Shown here: piece by piece, positions 26,771 through 35,645 of the stretch
Numbering within the stretch: the stretch's first letter is position 1
Layout of the letters: every line of letters starts with the position of its first letter
Assembly: GCF_016907775.1 (NCBI RefSeq)
Contig: NZ_JAFBCO010000001.1
Coordinates: 930,001 to 994,000 of the forward strand
Reading direction: 5' to 3'
DNA from: Pseudoglutamicibacter cumminsii
Lineage (GTDB): Bacteria; Actinomycetota; Actinomycetes; Actinomycetales; Micrococcaceae
DNA length: 64,000 bases
Translations under genes and position numbers: made by a program
The notes under the pieces: generated by a model
The model's database searches: none
Told to the model about the DNA's origin: nothing
Seen by the model: only the letters and a program-made list of their open reading frames with translations

Positions 26771-29443
26771 ATGAGCGAGAACAACACTCCTGATCCGGAT
26801 GTGAATGCTGAGGGCGCTGGAGAGTCTTTGGCTCCTGCGGTGGTTGCTGGTGACCGTGTTTCGCAGGTTGATCTGCAGACTGAGATGCAGCAGTCGTATC
26901 TTGACTATGCGATGGCTGTCATTGTTGGTCGTGCGTTGCCGGATGTGCGTGATGGTTTGAAGCCGGTTCACCGTCGCGTGATTTATGCGATGTATGACGG
27001 TGGGTATCGTCCGGACCGCGGGTTCAACAAGTGTGCCCGTGTTGTTGGTGAGGTGATGGGTCACTTCCACCCGCACGGTGACTCCGCGATTTATGACACG
27101 TTGGTGCGTCTGACTCAGGACTGGGTCATGCGTTATCCGTTGGCTACGGGTCAGGGTAACTTCGGTTCGCCGGGTAACGATGGTGCTGCGGCTCCTCGTT
27201 ATACGGAGACGAAGATGGCTCCGTTGGCTATGGAGATGGTGCGGGATATCCACGAGGACACCGTGGATTTCATGCCGAACTATGACGGTAAGAACCAGGA
27301 GCCGACTGTTTTGCCGGCTCGTTTCCCGAACCTGTTGGCTAATGGTTCGGCTGGTATTGCCGTTGGTATGGCTACGAATATTCCTCCGCATAATATGCGT
27401 GAGTTGGCCGATGGTGTGCAGTGGGCGCTGCAGCATCCGGATGCGAGCCGTGAGGAGTTGCTTGAGGCGCTGATGCAGCGCATTCAGGGTCCGGACTTCC
27501 CTACGGGCGCCCGCATTTTGGGCCGTAAGGGTATTGAGGATATGTACCGCACTGGTCGCGGTTCTATCCCGATGCGTGCGGTGGTTAATGTTGAGGAGAT
27601 CGACGGCCGTACGTGCTTGGTTGTGACTGAGCTTCCGTATCAGGCGAACCCGGATAATTTGGCGATCAAGATCGCTGATCTTGTGAAGGACCACAAGATT
27701 CAGGGCATCGCTGATTTGCGTGATGAGACCTCTGGCCGTACTGGTCAGCGTTTGGTGATTGTTCTGAAGCGGGATGCTGTTCCGAAGGTTGTTTTGAACA
27801 ACCTGTATAAGCACACTGAGCTGCAGCAGAACTTCTCGGCGAATATGTTGGCGCTCGTGGATGGTGTTCCTCGGACGCTTTCGCTGGATGCGTTCATTAT
27901 TCACTGGATTAATCACCAGATCGATGTGATTGTCCGCCGCACTAAGCACCGTTTGAAGAAGGCCAAGGCTTTGGCACATATTCAGGTTGCTTTGTTGATG
28001 GCTTTGGATGTGCTCGATGACGTGATTGCGTTGATCCGTAAGTCGCCGACTGTTGATGAGTCGCGTGAGGGCTTGAAGAAGCTCTTGGGGATTGATGATG
28101 ATCAGGCGAACGCGATTCTGGATATGCAGTTGCGCCGCTTGGCTGCGTTGGAGCGTCAGAAGATTCAGGATACGTATGACGCTCTGATGGAGGAGATCGC
28201 TGGTTACGAGCGGATCCTTGCGTCGGAGATGCTGCAGCGTGAGGTGATCGCTGAGGAGCTCACGGATATTGTTGAGCGTTTCGGTGATGACCGCCGCACG
28301 GAGATTGTTCGTGGCTATGACGGGGATATGTCTGTTGAGGATTTGATCCCTGTTGAGGAAATGGTCGTCACGATCACCCAGGGTGGTTACGTCAAGCGGA
28401 CCCGTTCGGATAATTACCGGGCGCAGAACCGTGGCGGTAAGGGTATTCGTGGTGCGCAGCTGCGTGGCCAGGATGTCGTGGAGCATTTCTTTGTGACCAC
28501 GACGCACCACTGGATTGCGTTCTTCACTAACTTTGGCCGCGTGTACCGCTTGAAGTGCTATGAGTTGGCTGAGGCGGCGCGCGATGCGCGTGGCCAGCAT
28601 GTTGCGAATGTGTTGGCTTTCCAGCCGGGTGAGCAGATTCAGCAGGTTTTGGCGCTCGAGAATTACGAGCAGGCGCCGTACCTGGTTTTGGCGACCCGTA
28701 ATGGTTTGGTCAAGAAGACTCGTTTGGAGGAGTACGACACGAACCGTACGGCCGGTGTGATCGCAGTGAACCTGCGTGAGGGTGACGAGCTCGTTTCGGC
28801 TGGTTTGGCCAGCGAGCATGATGACCTGATGCTGGTTTCGAAGAAGGGTATGTCGGTTCGTTTCACGGCGTCTGACGAGGCTCTTCGTCCGATGGGTCGC
28901 GCGACCTCTGGTGTTACGGGCATGAAGTTCCGTGCTGGCGACGAGCTGCTGGGCATGAGCGTTGTGCGTGACGACGAGTCGTCGTTCGTCTTCACTGTGA
29001 CCGACAGCGGTTACGCGAAGCGCAGCCCGGTTTCGGATTACCGTGTTCAGGGCCGTGGCGGCCTCGGTATTAAGGTCGCGAACCTGCCTGAGGACCGCGG
29101 TGAGCTGGTCGGCTTCAAGGTCGTGCAGGAGGATGACGAGATTCTGGTTGTGATGCAGTCGGGCAAGGTTGTCCGGACGGCTGTCAGCCAGGTTTCGCCT
29201 ACGGGCCGTGACACGATGGGTGTGATTTTCGCTAAGCCGGATAAGAAGGATCACATCCTGGCGGTGGCGAAGAACGCTAACCATGACCTTGAAGCTGCAG
29301 GCGAGGAAGCCGGCGATGATGACGAGTCTGATTCTGCAGATGTAGACGCTGAGGGCACTGAAGCGGGTACAGTTGCTGAAGTGCAGACAGAAGGTCAGGG
29401 CGAAAGCGCTGATTCGGAGCCAACTGACGGAGGAGACGAGTGA
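26771..29443 (+). CDS. gyrA: DNA gyrase subunit A
   Basis: 890 residues. The catalytic tyrosine is Y144 in AAPRYTE. The quinolone-resistance region reads [11 protein letters not shown], with Ser105 and Asp109 at the positions where resistance mutations occur, so the wild-type form. The GyrA-box is present as [10 protein letters not shown]. The C-terminal tail after the beta-pinwheel is very acidic (last about 45 residues), common in actinobacteria. ATG 26771 begins 114 bases after gyrB. The stop overlaps the next gene's GTG by 4 bases. Confidence 0.97.
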   Translation: MSENNTPDPDVNAEGAGESLAPAVVAGDRVSQVDLQTEMQQSYLDYAMAVIVGRALPDVRDGLKPVHRRVIYAMYDGGYRPDRGFNKCARVVGEVMGHFHPHGDSAIYDTLVRLTQDWVMRYPLATGQGNFGSPGNDGAAAPRYTETKMAPLAMEMVRDIHEDTVDFMPNYDGKNQEPTVLPARFPNLLANGSAGIAVGMATNIPPHNMRELADGVQWALQHPDASREELLEALMQRIQGPDFPTGARILGRKGIEDMYRTGRGSIPMRAVVNVEEIDGRTCLVVTELPYQANPDNLAIKIADLVKDHKIQGIADLRDETSGRTGQRLVIVLKRDAVPKVVLNNLYKHTELQQNFSANMLALVDGVPRTLSLDAFIIHWINHQIDVIVRRTKHRLKKAKALAHIQVALLMALDVLDDVIALIRKSPTVDESREGLKKLLGIDDDQANAILDMQLRRLAALERQKIQDTYDALMEEIAGYERILASEMLQREVIAEELTDIVERFGDDRRTEIVRGYDGDMSVEDLIPVEEMVVTITQGGYVKRTRSDNYRAQNRGGKGIRGAQLRGQDVVEHFFVTTTHHWIAFFTNFGRVYRLKCYELAEAARDARGQHVANVLAFQPGEQIQQVLALENYEQAPYLVLATRNGLVKKTRLEEYDTNRTAGVIAVNLREGDELVSAGLASEHDDLMLVSKKGMSVRFTASDEALRPMGRATSGVTGMKFRAGDELLGMSVVRDDESSFVFTVTDSGYAKRSPVSDYRVQGRGGLGIKVANLPEDRGELVGFKVVQEDDEILVVMQSGKVVRTAVSQVSPTGRDTMGVIFAKPDKKDHILAVAKNANHDLEAAGEEAGDDDESDSADVDAEGTEAGTVAEVQTEGQGESADSEPTDGGDE

Positions 29444-29991
29444 GTACCTCAAAGAAGCCTGGTGAGCAACGCCCTCAGGCATCAAGTGGAAGGGGTCGGC
29501 CGGCCCCGCAAACGGTGAGCTCGCAAGCGAAGGCTCGTCCGGCGTCGTCGGGGGCTCGCCCCGCTGGCGCCCGTCCTGCGGCCGCTCGTGGTGGTAACCC
29601 TACGTTGGTGCGTCCTGCGCCTAAGGCCAAGGTTCGTAAGGCTCGGCTCATGGTGTCCAAGGTGGATATCTGGAGTGTTTTGAAGCTTGCGTTCTTGCTT
29701 TCGGTGGCTCTGGGTGTTGTCACGGTCGTCGCGACTGTGGTGCTCTGGGCTATTTTCGATGTCGCCGGTGTTCTTGATCAGATCAATAATTTCTTGGCCA
29801 CGATCATGGGTGAGGGTAAGAAGTTCGACGTCAAGGACTACGTTTCGATGGGTAACGTGACGAGCTTCGCGGTGATTATCGCGGTTGTGAACGTGATCCT
29901 CTTGACGGTTCTAGCGATGGTCGCAGCGGTGATCTATAACTTGTCATCTTCCCTTGTTGGCGGAATTACGGTAACATTGACTGATGACTAG
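29440..29991 (+). CDS. DUF3566 membrane protein
   Basis: 183 residues. The first 70 are Pro/Ala/Arg-rich and basic ([17 protein letters not shown]), likely cytoplasmic. Two membrane segments follow at about residues 84-110 ([20 protein letters not shown]) and 144-168. The C-terminus [10 protein letters not shown] is typical for the DUF3566 family that follows gyrA in actinobacteria (Rv0007 position). It is coupled to gyrA by ATGA-type overlap (GTGA). Function unknown; membrane localisation is predicted only. Confidence 0.88.
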   Translation: MSTSKKPGEQRPQASSGRGRPAPQTVSSQAKARPASSGARPAGARPAAARGGNPTLVRPAPKAKVRKARLMVSKVDIWSVLKLAFLLSVALGVVTVVATVVLWAIFDVAGVLDQINNFLATIMGEGKKFDVKDYVSMGNVTSFAVIIAVVNVILLTVLAMVAAVIYNLSSSLVGGITVTLTDD

Positions 29992-30270
29992 ACGCCTGCA
30001 GTGACGTTGGCGGCCTCGTCTGGTTCAGGTGAGTTTCACATCACACCACATTCGATTTGGAACTTCCGAAGAAACCAGGTAGAGTTTTTCAACGTTGCTC
30101 CTGCTAAGGCAACAACTCAGGGACTTCGTCAAGAGGCTCCCGGTGAATAAAGAAAAACGAATAGTCTTTCGACATAGAGTTTCGTTTCGATTTTGTTCAC
30201 CGTCGATTTGGTTCCTAGAGATTCTAGGAATAGAATCTTCTGAGGAAATATTCCTTAGCGGAAATGGTGC

Positions 30271-30347
30271 GGGCGTATAGCTCAGACGGTTAGAGCGCAT
30301 CGCTGATAACGATGAGGTCCCTGGTTCAATTCCAGGTACGCCCACCA
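30271..30347 (+). tRNA. tRNA-Ile (GAT)
   Basis: A complete cloverleaf: GGGCGTA acceptor (30271-30277) pairs with TACGCCC (30337-30343). Anticodon GAT is at 30305-30307 in the loop CTGATAA, and the T-arm is GGTTCAATTCC. The 3' CCA is encoded (30345-30347). One base separates it from tRNA-Ala. Confidence 0.97.
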
Positions 30348-30348
30348 T

Positions 30349-30421
30349 GGGGGATTGGCGCAATTGGTAGCGCATCTGCTTTGCAAGCAGAGGGTTAGGG
30401 GTTCGAGTCCCCTATCCTCCA
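30349..30421 (+). tRNA. tRNA-Ala (TGC)
   Basis: GGGGGAT (30349-30355) pairs with ATCCTCC (30414-30420), anticodon TGC at 30382-30384, T-arm GGTTCGAGTCC. No CCA is encoded, so it needs the CCA-adding enzyme. The Ile-Ala pair downstream of gyrA is standard in actinobacteria. Confidence 0.97.
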
Positions 30422-30429
30422 CAAAGTAA

Positions 30430-30464
30430 GAGGCCCGGATGATCGGAAAGATCATCCGGGCCTC
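30430..30464 (+). terminator. Terminator after the tRNA pair
   Basis: A perfect 15-bp stem, 30430-30444 with 30450-30464, around a GGAAA loop, followed by an A/T-rich stretch. Confidence 0.85.
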
Positions 30465-30611
30465 ACTCATTTAACCTCAACCATTTAGGGCAGTCCTACA
30501 AGCCCGTGTAAGACCGTCCACAAGAACAATCTCACGCCCACATCGGCCTCAGTTACAGTGGGGTTCTTAGCTGCGGTGGGGGTTCCAGGAAACTGTCTGA
30601 CGTCAGCAGAA

Positions 30612-30643
30612 GGCCCCCGCCACCGGTTGTGGTGGCAGGGGCC
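30612..30643 (-). terminator. Terminator of the Lys/Ala-repeat gene
   Basis: GGCCCCCGCCACC (30612-30624) pairs with GGTGGCAGGGGCC (30631-30643) with one G-T pair. It lies just downstream of the minus-strand gene at 30674. Confidence 0.75.
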
Positions 30644-30673
30644 CTCCTGTACGCCTGCGAGGCGTAGAAACGC

Positions 30674-31588
30674 TTACTTGTTCAGCGGGTTATCCGAACC
30701 GGTGCTTGCGTCCTTCAGAGGCTGCTCAGCAGCGCGACGGCCGGACTCCTTTGGCTTCTCGCCAGCCACCTTCTCCTTGACGTCCGATGCCTTGTCCTTA
30801 GCGGCATCGACACCAGTCTTAGCGGCGTCCTTAGCCTTGTCAGCGGTAACCTTTGCGGACTCCTTAGCGTCGTCGCTGGCGACCTTGTCCTTGATGTCTG
30901 CAGCCTTGTCCTTGGCAGCGTCAACTGCGGTCTTGGCGGCGTCCTTAGCCTTATCCACAGTCGACTCCTTCTCAGCCGCTGGCTTCGAAGCCAAGGTTGG
31001 AGCCTTCTCCTTAGGAGCAGGGTTCTTCCATGGATCCTCAACCGGGCGGGATGCCCGCCATGCAGCAACAACAGCCGCACCGATCGCAGCGAAGAGGACG
31101 AACAAGAAGAACTTCTTGCCGCCAGACTTCTTCTGCTTCTTACGCTCCTTAGCAGCCGCCTTCTTAGCTGCCTGAGCAGCCTTCTGAGCCTGCTTCTTCA
31201 GCTGACGCTTGGACATCTTCTTGCCCTTCTTAGCCTTCTTAGCGGACTTCTCCAGCTCCGCACGGCCGGCATTCGCACCAGCCTGAGCCTGCGCTGCCAG
31301 CTCAGTTGCCTTCGTCTTAGCGTTAGTGAAGGTCTCGCTAGCGGACTCCTGCGCACGGGAGGCGAAGTCCTTAGCTGCTGGGACGACGTCGTCCTGAACC
31401 TTTTCCATCATGTCTGCTGCCTTCTCCTTCGCGGTGTTCAAACCATCGGCGATAACCGGGGAAACCTGCTCGTAGCCGTGAGCAAGCGCTTCGGTGGCCG
31501 CATGGAGCTTGGGAGCAGCCCATTCGCGTACATTTTCGACAGTGCTCGCGATAGCGCCTTCTGCCTTCTTAACTGAACGGTCTTTCAT
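30674..31588 (-). CDS. Lys/Ala-rich membrane-anchored repeat protein of unknown function
   Basis: 304 residues. About 1-160 are predicted alpha-helical, rich in Ala, Lys and Glu, with a strongly basic patch (KKAKKGKKMSKRQLKKQ). One membrane segment follows (FFLFVLFAAIGAAVVAAW, about 165-182). The outer part contains two copies of a roughly 37-residue LEA-like repeat beginning DKAKDAAKT. Streptomyces carries a DUF5324 protein in this position; I suggest but cannot prove a relation. ATG 31588 follows a purine-rich site. Divergent from the cyclophilin gene. Possible roles include envelope or nucleoid-membrane contact, not shown by sequence. Confidence 0.75.
   Translation of the reverse strand: MKDRSVKKAEGAIASTVENVREWAAPKLHAATEALAHGYEQVSPVIADGLNTAKEKAADMMEKVQDDVVPAAKDFASRAQESASETFTNAKTKATELAAQAQAGANAGRAELEKSAKKAKKGKKMSKRQLKKQAQKAAQAAKKAAAKERKKQKKSGGKKFFLFVLFAAIGAAVVAAWRASRPVEDPWKNPAPKEKAPTLASKPAAEKESTVDKAKDAAKTAVDAAKDKAADIKDKVASDDAKESAKVTADKAKDAAKTGVDAAKDKASDVKEKVAGEKPKESGRRAAEQPLKDASTGSDNPLNK
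30770..30960 (-). repeat. In-gene tandem repeat (LEA-like, about 117 bases per unit)
   Basis: Two units encode DKAKDAAKT...DAAKDKA.D.K.KVA. For example, GCGTCCTTAGCCTTGTC near 30823 recurs with one change near 30940. Confidence 0.7.
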
Positions 31589-31763
31589 GACTGCTCTCCT
31601 GTTTTAGTCGTTCGCCCACAGTCCGTGAGCGTTGTTCTATATCTTCACCCTAGACGGAAAACAAGCCGATGTGTTGGGTTTTGCGGAACTTACACCAACC
31701 TGTTCACTCAACGCGTATGAATCGGCAATATAAATGCCGGCACCTCATGGGATGATGGGAAGC

Positions 31764-32306
31764 ATGAGCATTGCAACGCATGAAGCAACTATTCATACAA
31801 GCCTGGGCGACGTCGTCCTGAACTTGTTCGGTAACCACGCTCCGCAGACTGTGGAGAACTTCGTTGGCTTGGCCACGGGTGAGAAGGAATGGACCGACCC
31901 TGCAACGGGTGAAGCTCGCAAAGGCACCCCGCTGTACAACGGCACCATCTTCCACCGCATCATCAAGGACTTCATGATCCAGGGTGGCGACCCACTTGGT
32001 CGCGGCATCGGCGGACCTGGCTACCAGTTCGACGATGAGATCCACCCAGAACTCACGTTCGCTGAGCCATACAAGCTCGCGATGGCCAACGCAGGTAAGC
32101 GCATGGGCCGCGGCACCAACGGATCCCAGTTCTTCATCACGACCGTCCCCACCACGTGGCTGCAGGGCAACCACACCATCTTCGGTGAAGTTGTGGATGA
32201 GGATTCCAAGGCTGTTGTCGACAAGCTCAACTCTGTCGCAACCGACCCTGCAGACAAGCCGCTCGAGGACGTTGTTATCTCCTCGATCGACATCAAGAAG
32301 CTCTAA
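31764..32306 (+). CDS. ppiA: Cyclophilin-type peptidyl-prolyl isomerase
   Basis: A 180-residue cytoplasmic cyclophilin that speeds cis-trans isomerisation of proline bonds. The catalytic core is present: FHRIIKDFMIQGGDP (Arg-Phe-Met-Gln type active site), GTNGSQFFITT and HTIFGEVV. ATG 31764 is preferred, with GGGAAG upstream and family-like start MSIATHEATIHTSLGDVV; a 10-residue longer frame exists. No signal peptide. Downstream of the Ile/Ala tRNAs as in mycobacteria (ppiA, Rv0009). Followed by a strong terminator. Confidence 0.94.
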   Translation: MSIATHEATIHTSLGDVVLNLFGNHAPQTVENFVGLATGEKEWTDPATGEARKGTPLYNGTIFHRIIKDFMIQGGDPLGRGIGGPGYQFDDEIHPELTFAEPYKLAMANAGKRMGRGTNGSQFFITTVPTTWLQGNHTIFGEVVDEDSKAVVDKLNSVATDPADKPLEDVVISSIDIKKL

Positions 32307-32322
32307 ACCTGAAGCTTGTGCA

Positions 32323-32355
32323 GGTGCCCCGGTGCTGTCATAGCTCCGGGGCACC
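32323..32355 (+). terminator. Terminator after the cyclophilin gene
   Basis: GGTGCCCCGG (32323-32332) pairs with CCGGGGCACC (32346-32355), with partial pairing extending inwards, followed by TTACTTTAA. Confidence 0.85.
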
Positions 32356-32401
32356 TTACTTTAACCGGGCACTCTTACCGAGCTAACGAACGGGTACATC
32401 A

Positions 32402-33175
32402 ATGCAAAAACTGTGGGTGCGCGTACCAGGCACCATCATCATCACCGCCGTATTGCTGGTGTTCTACATCGTCCAGCTGGCTGTCGACGATTTCACCGAA
32501 GACATGGTCGTCCGTGGCATCTACGTGGTTGAAGAGCCATGGCGACTGCTGAGTTCAGGTGTAGTCCACAGCACAGAAACATTGCCCTCATCGCACTTGT
32601 TGAGCAACCTCTTGATGCTCTGGTACATCGGGCTGTTGCTCGAGAGAATCGTTGGAACGGTACGGTTTATCGCGATCTTCGCGGTCGGTGTCGTGGCGGG
32701 AAGCGTAGCGACTGTTCTGCTCACTAGCCCTGTCGACGGAGCGTTAGGCGCCTCCGGCGGCATTTTCGCTCTATGCACCGCGCTACTCATGGTTCTACGC
32801 AAAGGAGCTAATGCGGCGTTCAGGAGCCTCGCCATCGTTGTGGTCATCATGTTCCTGCAAGGAGTCCTCATGCCAGGCGTTTCGTGGGAAGGCCACCTCG
32901 GCGGCGCGATTGCCGGAATCGTGCTGGGCGGCGCCGCACGTTTCCAGCCCTACGTCCTTGAACGTGCCGGTATGGCTTTTCATTCACCAGAAGCTCTGGA
33001 TCCGGCTGTGACACGGAACCGCATCGCTACCGCTGGTACTCGACGAATCGCGGAAATTGCGATCTACGGGATCTTCCTGACGGCGACCGTGTGGGCTTGC
33101 CTGAACTACGCAGCGGGCGTCAAGTGGACTACCGCATCCATGGCTGAGTGGAGCCCAGTAGTGCAGACACAGTAG
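32402..33175 (+). CDS. Rhomboid-family intramembrane serine protease
   Basis: 257 residues with about seven hydrophobic segments. The catalytic dyad is intact: Ser118 in GASGG and His165 in GHLGG. The family HLLSN...W motif is at 65-74. The N-terminus starts within the first membrane segment. Rhomboids cut substrates inside the membrane; the substrate is unknown. It sits where mycobacteria carry a rhomboid-like gene near ppiA. ATG 32402 is the only good start. A hairpin plus T run ends it. Confidence 0.92.
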   Translation: MQKLWVRVPGTIIITAVLLVFYIVQLAVDDFTEDMVVRGIYVVEEPWRLLSSGVVHSTETLPSSHLLSNLLMLWYIGLLLERIVGTVRFIAIFAVGVVAGSVATVLLTSPVDGALGASGGIFALCTALLMVLRKGANAAFRSLAIVVVIMFLQGVLMPGVSWEGHLGGAIAGIVLGGAARFQPYVLERAGMAFHSPEALDPAVTRNRIATAGTRRIAEIAIYGIFLTATVWACLNYAAGVKWTTASMAEWSPVVQTQ

Positions 33176-33220
33176 ACGCGTTCGACGCGCAAGCGAGCTT
33201 CGCACCACGAAGCGCGAATG

Positions 33221-33256
33221 GAAGTCCCTCGGCGTACAAGCCGGGGGACTTCTTTT
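33221..33256 (+). terminator. Terminator of the rhomboid gene
   Basis: GAAGTCCCTCGGC (33221-33233) pairs with GCCGGGGGACTTC (33240-33252) with one G-T pair, then TTTT. Its T run runs into the first DnaA box of the cluster downstream. Confidence 0.85.
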
Positions 33257-33304
33257 ATCCACAGGGGTTCTCCACAGTGTGGACAAGATACATCGATGTG
33301 ATTC
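33254..33304 (+). repeat. 51-bp direct repeat, copy 1
   Basis: A perfect DnaA box, a TCCACAGTGTGGA palindrome and an ACATCGATGT palindrome (33290-33299) in fixed order. About 46 of 51 bases match copy 2. Confidence 0.9.
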
Positions 33305-33500
33305 GAATAGGTGGGGAATATTCGAAGATCCGCTGGAGATCCTGTAAAACCAGGGCGGCAGTGGCCCGTTGTTAGAGGCGGGCGAAGATATGTACGAAGA
33401 AATCCCCATTTTGATCCACAGTTGTGGATAACTTTGTTCACGGGTGTTGACAGAATCGATGATTTTCGGTGAATTTGCTTCAAGATCCGTTGAACTTATG

Positions 33501-33551
33501 TTTATCCACATGCGTTCTCCACAGTGTGGAGAACTTACATCGATGTGATTC
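33501..33551 (+). repeat. 51-bp direct repeat, copy 2
   Basis: The same three elements as copy 1, in the same spacing, 247 bases downstream. The ACATCGATGT palindrome is at 33537-33546. Confidence 0.9.
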
Positions 33552-33804
33552 ACATGAGTTCATTTCAGATCTCGACCATCGGCAAACTCCGCCATTTCAG
33601 GCAAGTAGCGCTGTTGCTATGGAATCTCTATGAAATAACTTCTGAATCCACATATGTTATCCCCACCTGTGGATAACTTGAGTTCACACGTCCACAGGGA
33701 GATCTCGTCCAATACTGCGGACACCGGAGGTCGATACTGTGTTCACAAGAGGATCGTCCTTCTGAAGAACAACGAAGAACAACGTCGAAAGATAGGCAAA
33801 CACC

Positions 33805-34122
33805 ATGGCATGGGTCGTGCTGGTCGTGTCCGGACTCTTTGAAGCGGTATGGGCAACGGCCCTTGGGAAATCGGAAGGCTTCACCAAACTGTGGCCCTCC
33901 GTCATCTTCTTTATCACCGCAGCAATCTCGATGGGCGGACTAGCGTGGGCCATGAAAACTTTGCCCACCGGAACCTCGTACGCGATCTGGGTATCCATCG
34001 GGGCGTCGGCGGCCGTTGCCTACGGAATGATCAGCGGCGACGAAAGCTTCAGCATCATCAAAGTGCTACTGCTCATCGGGATGATCGCGTGCGTCATCGG
34101 GCTCAAACTCGTCTCCAGCTGA
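33805..34122 (+). CDS. SMR-family exporter, Gdx/SugE type
   Basis: A 105-residue protein with four membrane segments and the essential membrane-embedded Glu13 (SGLFEAVWATALGKSEGF). The SGLFE..WA pattern fits the Gdx (SugE) branch, which exports guanidinium with proton antiport, rather than the EmrE multidrug branch. Only one SMR gene is present, so a homodimer is likely. Upstream is the DnaA-box cluster; I looked for a guanidine riboswitch and found none. A perfect hairpin follows. Confidence 0.88.
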   Translation: MAWVVLVVSGLFEAVWATALGKSEGFTKLWPSVIFFITAAISMGGLAWAMKTLPTGTSYAIWVSIGASAAVAYGMISGDESFSIIKVLLLIGMIACVIGLKLVSS

Positions 34123-34178
34123 CGTGATAAAGCGACAGAGCTCAGAACCTAGGGCGCACAAACAACAGATCGTAAAGT

Positions 34179-34216
34179 GGAGGGGCGGAGTTCGCATTAA
34201 CGAACTCCGCCCCTCC
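34179..34216. terminator. Bidirectional terminator between SMR gene and crgA
   Basis: A perfect 16-bp stem, 34179-34194 with 34201-34216, loop CATTAA, between convergent genes. Confidence 0.9.
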
Positions 34217-34240
34217 AGAAATCTAAAGCGGTGTAGAACC

Positions 34241-34558
34241 CTATTCTCGCCACCCGAACATCATGATGAAACCCGCCATCGCGATGCCGAAACCAATCAG
34301 AATGTTCCAGTTACCGATATTCGGGATCGGCAAACCCACACCAACCATGTGGGCAACATAGAACGTCACGATCCACAGCAAGCCCACGATCATGAGGCCG
34401 AACATGATCGCCTTATACACAGGAGAGACCGGCTGGAACTCGTTAGCCTCGCGGCGTTCACGACGGCTAGCTTCCTGCTGCTTCAAAGCAGCGTTGCGTG
34501 CAGCAGGGTTGCCAATCTTCTTTGGATTAGAAGATGCGCGCTTGGAAGATTCAGACAC
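34241..34558 (-). CDS. crgA: Cell division protein CrgA
   Basis: A 105-residue small membrane protein. The polar, basic N-terminus (about 40 residues) is followed by two membrane segments: AIMFGLMIVGLLWIVTFYVA and NWNILIGFGIAMAGFIMMF, ending FGWRE, with the conserved PVSPVYK stretch before the first. In mycobacteria CrgA stabilises the divisome and interacts with FtsZ, FtsQ and PBPs. Start at GTG 34558 with AGGAGG 4 bases upstream. Next to sortase E and the pkn operon, as in other actinobacteria. Confidence 0.95.
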   Translation of the reverse strand: MSESSKRASSNPKKIGNPAARNAALKQQEASRRERREANEFQPVSPVYKAIMFGLMIVGLLWIVTFYVAHMVGVGLPIPNIGNWNILIGFGIAMAGFIMMFGWRE

Positions 34559-34722
34559 GTGTCCTCCTGGACCTGTTCAATACGCCCGTTCAATATGACA
34601 GTACGAACAGGTTGTAATATTGGTTATTGTTCCCGGGCTTGGGCTCAACATCACATTCTAACTGTAGATGTTGCAATAAATGCTAACGAGTCCACCCCGG
34701 AGCTAATAAATCAGGAGGGCTC

Positions 34723-35457
34723 GTGACAGCAGAGACAACCGCCCGGCGGCCACGTCAGCGCCGCAGCGTCGGCTCCGTCATCATCGGAGTCATCGCGGAG
34801 CTCCTGCTCACAGCGGGCATCTTCATCCTCTTGTTCATCGGTTGGCAACTGTGGTGGACCAACATCGAAGCCGAATCTGTTCAGCAAAACGCGATCACCC
34901 AGGTCACCCAAGACTGGGACAAACCTGAAGAAGATAACGGCGAACCAACCCAACCGATCGAAGGCGAAACATGGGGCATCCTCTACATCCCTAAATTCGG
35001 CGCGAACTATGCAAAACCTATCGCCGAAGGCATCAGCATGGACGTCCTCAACACCATCGGAGTGGGCCACTATCCACAGACCCAAAAGATCGGCGAAAAG
35101 GGCAACGTAGCTTTCGCCGGCCACCGCCAAACCCACGGCCAGGTGTTCTGGGACATGGATAAGCTCACCGACGGCGACACCGCCTACATCCAAACCAAAG
35201 ACGGCATCTACTCCTATAAGCTGCGCCAGCTCCAATACGTGAGCCCCAACCAATCAGATGTACTGCTCCCAGTACCCGGCCAGCCAGGTGCAGAACCTGA
35301 AGACAAACTGATGACGCTCACAACCTGCCACCCACCCTTCAGCATGGCGCAGCGCATCATCTCAACCTTCGAGCAAACCGACTTCGCTAAACGCGGCGAA
35401 CCGATCCCAGCAGAAATCGAAGAGATCGTCACCAAAACGACGGGAGGCAACGGCTAA
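34723..35457 (+). CDS. srtE: Class E sortase
   Basis: 244 residues. N-terminal basic region, one signal-anchor segment (SVIIGVIAELLLTAGIFILLF, about 18-38), then an extracellular catalytic domain. The active site has Cys202 in LTTCHPP, Arg211 in AQRIIS and His134/His138 in FAGHRQTHG. Class E sortases attach LAxTG-bearing proteins to peptidoglycan; no substrate is seen in this window. GTG 34723 is preceded by AGGAGG. Its stop overlaps the next gene's start by one base. Confidence 0.93.
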   Translation: MTAETTARRPRQRRSVGSVIIGVIAELLLTAGIFILLFIGWQLWWTNIEAESVQQNAITQVTQDWDKPEEDNGEPTQPIEGETWGILYIPKFGANYAKPIAEGISMDVLNTIGVGHYPQTQKIGEKGNVAFAGHRQTHGQVFWDMDKLTDGDTAYIQTKDGIYSYKLRQLQYVSPNQSDVLLPVPGQPGAEPEDKLMTLTTCHPPFSMAQRIISTFEQTDFAKRGEPIPAEIEEIVTKTTGGNG

Positions 35458-35645
35458 TGTACGGCTTCATCTTTAGGCTCCTTCCAGGGCCGCTATGGAT
35501 CCGCGTTATCCAGGCGATCCTCCTCGTCGTGTTCGTAGTCCTCGTCCTCATGAACTACGTCTTCCCGCTACTGAATCCTTACAGCCCATGGCAAGACTCC
35601 ACTGTTGACGGGACCATCCTCACTCCACTAAGTGGCGCCAAATGA
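35457..35645 (+). CDS. Small membrane protein between srtE and the amidotransferase
   Basis: 62 residues with one clear membrane segment (VIQAILLVVFVVLVLMNYVF, about residues 17-36) and a polar outer tail. It overlaps srtE by one base and the following gene by 4, so it is a real cotranslated gene. Such a short protein is often found between sortase E and pabA in Micrococcales; its function is unknown. It could be an accessory of the sortase. Confidence 0.75.
   Translation: MYGFIFRLLPGPLWIRVIQAILLVVFVVLVLMNYVFPLLNPYSPWQDSTVDGTILTPLSGAK

Larger units (their letters stand above)
33254..33676. other. Noncoding DnaA-box cluster
   Basis: This lies in a 629-base gene-free stretch (33176-33804). 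DnaA boxes: TTATCCACA at 33255-33263 and 33502-33510, TGTGGATAA at 33423-33431 and 33668-33676 (all perfect), and near matches TGATCCACA 33412-33420 and TTATCCCCA 33657-33665. Two copies of the palindrome TCCACAGTGTGGA occur at 33271-33283 and 33518-33530. No protein frame is convincing. Perfect box density is at least that of the dnaA-dnaN spacer. Likely a DnaA-titration or regulatory locus; datA-like clusters are known in E. coli and Streptomyces. Confidence 0.75.

Noticed and set aside
24344-29485. 1713-codon open frame antisense to gyrB and gyrA
   Set aside because: Composition artefact of the G/T-biased sense codons; no start signal, no domains, and it fully covers two essential genes.
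33254-33676. The DnaA-box cluster as the main replication origin
   Set aside because: The dnaA-dnaN spacer also has a box cluster and is the conserved origin position in actinobacteria; a secondary role is more likely.
33677-33804. Guanidine riboswitch before the SMR gene
   Set aside because: The family is often riboswitch-controlled, but I found no ykkC-type or hairpin-pair consensus in this stretch.
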